From contig JAUIEH010000091.1 of NCBI GenBank assembly GCA_030428405.1, forward strand, positions 1 to 8,527: a stretch of DNA of 8,527 bases, in the 5' to 3' direction. This document shows positions 5,814 to 8,527 of this stretch, piece by piece. The stretch's first letter is position 1; each line of letters opens with the position of its first letter. Position numbers and translations under genes: made by a program. The notes below the pieces were generated by a model. That model saw nothing but the letters and a program-made list of their open reading frames with translations, was not told the origin of the DNA and did no database searches. This stretch comes from Alphaproteobacteria bacterium (GTDB lineage: Bacteria > Pseudomonadota > Alphaproteobacteria > Caulobacterales > Maricaulaceae).

Positions 5814-6965
5814 ATGGACGTTTGGGAATTCAATTTGCGCTCGCTGCGCGTGTTCGTGGAGACGGTCCGACTTGGTTCGCTGATCGCCGCCTCGCGCGCC
5901 GCCGGCATGTCACAGCCCGCCGCCTCGCAGTCGATCGCGCGGCTTGAAGAGCAGCTCGGCGTCGATTTGTTCACCCGCAGCGCGCAAGGCATGCATCCGA
6001 GCCCGGCGGCGGAGATGCTCTGCGAACGCGCGCGCGCAGCCCTTGGCTGCATTGCATCGAACCGCGTCACCGCCGCCCAGGCCCGCGCCTTCGCCGCCCT
6101 GGCCCGAAGCGGCGGCTACGCGGCGGCGCGTCAGGAAACGGGGCTGGCGGAAGCCTCCCTGCACCGCGCGGTCCGCGACCTCGAAATCGCGGTCTCCCGC
6201 AAACTGACGATCCGGCGCGGGCGCGGCGTGGAGCTGACCCGCGCCGGCAAGCAGCTCGCCCGCCAGTTTCTCCTCGCCGCAGCGGAAATGCGCGCCGGAC
6301 TGAGCGAGATCGACGAGCTTGTCGGCGCAGGCGCCGGCGAGGTCCGCATCGGCGCCATGCCGCTATCGCGCGCGCGTGCGCTTCCCGAGGCTATCGTTGC
6401 GTTTCAGGCCGCCCGCCCCGGCGACGCCATCGCCGTCGCCGAGGGTTCCTTCGCTGAGCTGATCGAGCCCCTGCGCGACGGCGAGCTCGACCTGCTGCTG
6501 GGCGCGGCGCGCGAGCCGGGACCGGGTCCCGACATCGCCCAGGAACCGCTGTTCGAGGACAGTCCCGTCATCACAGCGCGGGCCGGCCATCCGCTGGCGC
6601 GCAAGCGCGGTCATGCACCGCTGGAAGCGCTCGCGGCCCAGTCCTGGATCGTGCCGCGGCCGGGCACGCCGCTGCGCGACAATTGGGAGCTGCTGTTCCA
6701 GTCCGCCGGCTTGGATACGCCGGAAATCGCCGTCGAATGCGGTTCCTTCACGATGATCCGCACGCTGCTCCTGCAGACTGATTGTCTGTCCATTCTGTCG
6801 CTGGACCAGACCGCGCTCGAGCGTCAGGCGGGTCAGCTCGCCGTGCTGGGCCCCGCCCCGCCTGCGCTGCGGCGCATGATCGTGGCTTATACGCGCGCGG
6901 ACTGGCGGCCGACGCCCGGCCAGGCAGCGTTTCTTGACATTCTGCGCACCGCGGCGGGGCATTGA
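5814..6965 (+). CDS. LysR-type regulator with two tandem HTH domains
   Basis: This is a cytoplasmic DNA-binding regulator, probably activating both flanking lig operons in response to a pathway intermediate. At 383 residues it is about 80 longer than a usual LysR protein (about 300), and the excess is a second wHTH. HTH1 spans about residues 8-69 (LRVFVETVRLGSLIAASRAA, SQPAASQSIARLEEQLGVDLFTR). HTH2 spans about 87-148 (ARAFAALARSGGYAAARQE, LHRAVRDLEIAVSRKL, ELTRAG). The two align without gaps over 59 residues with 14 identities and an exact 79-residue offset. HTH1 is canonical; HTH2 keeps the AA, LE, R-G and LTxAG positions but has AEAS in place of SQPA. A linker helix (149-170) leads to the effector domain (about 175-380: GEVRIGAMPLSRARALPEAI, FAELIEPLRDGELDLLLG). 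The ATG at 5814 has no clear SD; a TTG at 5835 behind GGGA is an alternative that removes only seven residues. LigR or GalR equivalence is inferred from position only. Confidence 0.92.
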   Translation: MDVWEFNLRSLRVFVETVRLGSLIAASRAAGMSQPAASQSIARLEEQLGVDLFTRSAQGMHPSPAAEMLCERARAALGCIASNRVTAAQARAFAALARSGGYAAARQETGLAEASLHRAVRDLEIAVSRKLTIRRGRGVELTRAGKQLARQFLLAAAEMRAGLSEIDELVGAGAGEVRIGAMPLSRARALPEAIVAFQAARPGDAIAVAEGSFAELIEPLRDGELDLLLGAAREPGPGPDIAQEPLFEDSPVITARAGHPLARKRGHAPLEALAAQSWIVPRPGTPLRDNWELLFQSAGLDTPEIAVECGSFTMIRTLLLQTDCLSILSLDQTALERQAGQLAVLGPAPPALRRMIVAYTRADWRPTPGQAAFLDILRTAAGH

Positions 6966-7048
6966 GAATTCATCTATTTTCGTTTTCGCTTATAGGTATA
7001 ACAGCAAACCGATTGGCCTCGCGCACACGTCCCCTCTAGGCCGATCGC
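6966..7048 (+). promoter_or_regulatory. AT-rich promoter region of the second operon
   Basis: After the LysR stop codon the composition turns sharply AT-rich (6966-7008) before returning to GC-rich leader sequence. The stretch holds the dyad TTATA-GG-TATAA (6990-7001). TATAAC at 6997-7002 could be a -10 element, but no good -35 lies 16-18 bp upstream (CTATTT), which suits an activator-dependent promoter. A separate promoter for the dehydrogenase-ligJ pair is therefore likely. Confidence 0.55.
6990..7001. promoter_or_regulatory. Perfect dyad TTATA-GG-TATAA
   Basis: Five-base perfect arms around GG lie 47 bp upstream of the dehydrogenase start and overlap its possible -10 element. Such a dyad would suit a dimeric regulator; the LysR protein just upstream is the nearest candidate. 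It shares only the CTTAT edge with the minus-strand reading of the divergent region, so a common operator is not demonstrated. Confidence 0.4.
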
Positions 7049-7912
7049 ATGGCGCAATCCGTCACCCTTATCGGCTTCGGCGAGGCCGCGCAGACCTTTT
7101 GCGGCGATGCGCGCTGGACCGGCCGCGTGCGCGCTTTCGACATCAAGACCACCCGACCCGCCGAGCGAGACGCCAAGCTCTCCGATTATGCGCGGCTGGG
7201 CGTGACCAGCTGCGACAGCGCAGAAGAAGCCGTGCGCGGCGCCGAGATGATCCTGAGCCTCGTCACCGCGCGCCAGGCAAGCGCTGCGCTCGAGGCCTGC
7301 CTGCCTGCGCTCGCGCCGAGCGCCATGTTCTGCGACTGCAATTCGACTGCGCCAGACGTCAAACGCGCCAATGCCGCCAAGGCTGAAGCCAAAGGCGCGC
7401 GCTATGTCGACGTCGCCATCATGTCGCCCGTCCGGCCCGCCGCGCTCGCAGCCCCGCTCAATGTCAGCGGACCCGGCGCCGCGGCCGCCATCGACGCGCT
7501 CGGCGCGCTCGGCTTCTCCAATCTCGCAGATATGGGCGCAGAGATAGGACGCGCGGCGGCGATCAAAATGATCCGCTCCGTGATGATAAAGGGCATTGAA
7601 GCGCTCACCGCGGAATGCGCGCTCGCGGCGGAAGCGGCGAATGTGCGCGAGGAAGTGCTGGCCTCGCTCGGTGCGGACTGGGCCGAGCGCTTCAATTATA
7701 ATCTCGAGCGCATGATGGCGCATGGCGTGCGCCGCGCCGAAGAGATGGACGATGTCGCGCTGACGCTTGAAAGCCTCGGCGTTGCGCCTTTGATGACGCG
7801 CGCCGCCGTCGACCGCCAGAACGCGCTCGGCGTTCTCGGCATCGCCCCGCCCGACACGCTGCAGGGCAAACTCGACGCTATTCGCGCGCGCGCTCCGATG
7901 GAGGCCGAATGA
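7049..7912 (+). CDS. NAD(P)-dependent beta-hydroxyacid-dehydrogenase-like protein, DUF1932 type
   Basis: This is a cytoplasmic oxidoreductase of the 6-phosphogluconate/3-hydroxyisobutyrate dehydrogenase superfamily; the substrate is unknown. The Rossmann domain (1 to about 160) begins with VTLIGFGEAA (G9, G11: GxGxxA), has an acidic residue at the end of the second strand (FDIK, D31) and continues with MILSLVTARQA and FCDCNSTAP. YVDVAIMSPVRP (119-130) stands where the family has its substrate loop. G167 and K173 in GRAAAIKMIRSVMIKG supply the catalytic lysine; the usual Asn four residues on is Ser177. The C-terminal all-helical part (about 185-270) is of the DUF1932 kind. The 287 residues are normal for the family. 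The start has a weak SD (TAGG, 8-nt spacer). It overlaps the ligJ-type gene by 4 nt (ATGA), so it very probably acts in the same pathway: perhaps oxidising a ring-cleavage semialdehyde hemiacetal in place of LigC, or reducing a side product. That is inference only. Confidence 0.85.
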   Translation: MAQSVTLIGFGEAAQTFCGDARWTGRVRAFDIKTTRPAERDAKLSDYARLGVTSCDSAEEAVRGAEMILSLVTARQASAALEACLPALAPSAMFCDCNSTAPDVKRANAAKAEAKGARYVDVAIMSPVRPAALAAPLNVSGPGAAAAIDALGALGFSNLADMGAEIGRAAAIKMIRSVMIKGIEALTAECALAAEAANVREEVLASLGADWAERFNYNLERMMAHGVRRAEEMDDVALTLESLGVAPLMTRAAVDRQNALGVLGIAPPDTLQGKLDAIRARAPMEAE

Positions 7913-8527
7913 CCCTGATCATTGACTGCCACGGTCACCACACCGTCGCGCCGCAAAAACATCTCGATTTTCGCGAGCAGCAAAAAGCGCGGCTCGCCGA
8001 TCCGTCTTTACCCGAACCGACGCGCCCCGACATCAGCGATGATGAAATCCGCGACGGCATAGAGGCCAACCAGCTCAAGCTCATCAAAGAGCGCGGCGCG
8101 GACATGACCATCTTCTCTCCGCGCGCCAGCCGGATGGAGCCGCATGTCGGCGACGCGGCCACGGCCATGAACTGGTCGCGCGCGTGCAATGACCTCATCA
8201 AGCGCGTCGTCGATCTTTATCCAGACACGTTTGCAGGCGTATGCATGTTGCCGCAAACGCCCGACAGCGACCTGACAGCCTCCATCGCCGAATTGCGCCG
8301 CTGCGTCGAGCAGCTGGGCTTTATCGGCTGCAATCTGAACCCGGACCCGTCGGGCGGTCACTGGAACGCGCCGCCGCTCACGGACCGTTTCTGGTATCCT
8401 TTCTACGAGACGATGTGCGAGCTCGACGCGCCGGCCATGATCCATGTTTCCGGCTCGTGCAATCCCGCCTTTCATGCGACCGGCTCTTATTACATCGCCG
8501 CCGACACCAACGCCTTCATGCAGTTCA
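7909..8527 (+). CDS. ligJ: 4-oxalomesaconate hydratase (LigJ-type), 3' partial
   Basis: It adds water to the isomerised 4-oxalomesaconate to make 4-carboxy-4-hydroxy-2-oxoadipate, the substrate of the aldolase encoded on the other strand. It is an unusual hydratase within the zinc amidohydrolase superfamily. The 206 codons present are about 60 percent of the usual length of about 340; the rest lies beyond the window. LIIDCHGHHT gives the first metal-binding pair (H8, H10). ISDDEIRDGIEANQLKLIKE, RGADMTIFSPRASRMEPHVG, FAGVCMLPQ, LGFIGCNLNPDPSGGHW and LTDRFWYPFYE are blocks I recognise as characteristic of LigJ. AMIHVSGSCNPAFHATG supplies H179, a further metal ligand in this fold. The start is well supported: GGAGG with a 4-nt spacer, overlapping the dehydrogenase stop as ATGA. 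No frameshift is visible. Confidence 0.93.
   Translation, partial: MTLIIDCHGHHTVAPQKHLDFREQQKARLADPSLPEPTRPDISDDEIRDGIEANQLKLIKERGADMTIFSPRASRMEPHVGDAATAMNWSRACNDLIKRVVDLYPDTFAGVCMLPQTPDSDLTASIAELRRCVEQLGFIGCNLNPDPSGGHWNAPPLTDRFWYPFYETMCELDAPAMIHVSGSCNPAFHATGSYYIAADTNAFMQF

Noticed and set aside
1..8527. CRISPR arrays, tRNA/rRNA genes, insertion sequences, integrase or phage genes
   Set aside because: None seen: no regularly spaced repeats, no cloverleaf or rRNA-like segments, no transposase or integrase frames. The genes form an ordinary, intact catabolic locus.

Overview
The window is GC-rich (by eye in the mid-60s percent) and almost fully coding. It comes from a Gram-negative bacterium, most likely an alphaproteobacterium of the sphingomonad/Caulobacterales/Hyphomonadaceae kind. 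The grounds are a TonB-dependent receptor of the type abundant in those groups, strong G/C third-position bias, and close likeness of four enzymes to the protocatechuate 4,5-cleavage (lig) set known from Sphingobium. The species cannot be named from this sequence.

Layout. Bases 1-2319 (+) are a TonB-dependent outer-membrane receptor whose signal peptide is cut off by the window start. Two inverted repeats follow (2329-2356 and a perfect 12-4-12 palindrome at 2371-2398). Next is a MarR-family regulator that probably starts at a TTG (2462) behind a perfect AGGAGG. A 165-bp convergent gap (2954-3118) separates this half from the catabolic half. On the minus strand, 5713 down to 3119 is a tightly overlapping three-gene operon: aldolase (ligK-type), PrpF-fold isomerase (ligU/galD-type) and 2-pyrone-4,6-dicarboxylate lactonase (ligI-type). 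A 100-bp divergent region (5714-5813) leads to a plus-strand LysR-type regulator (5814-6965). An AT-rich promoter region (6966-7048) then precedes a second, plus-strand operon: a 6-phosphogluconate/3-hydroxyisobutyrate-dehydrogenase-like NAD(P) oxidoreductase of the DUF1932 type, overlapping by 4 nt a ligJ-type hydratase that runs off the right edge.

How the genes work together. Together the enzymes make a complete lower meta-cleavage route: 2-pyrone-4,6-dicarboxylate is opened by LigI to 4-oxalomesaconate, isomerised by LigU, hydrated by LigJ to 4-carboxy-4-hydroxy-2-oxoadipate, and cleaved by LigK to pyruvate plus oxaloacetate. This is the route for protocatechuate, gallate and O-methylgallate carbon from lignin-type aromatics. 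The ring-cleavage dioxygenase and the usual CHMS dehydrogenase (LigC) are not in the window; an unrelated-fold dehydrogenase sits where a redox step would be expected. The LysR-type protein between the two operons is the obvious regulator. It is unusual in carrying two consecutive LysR-type helix-turn-helix domains, and this is the most interesting feature of the window.
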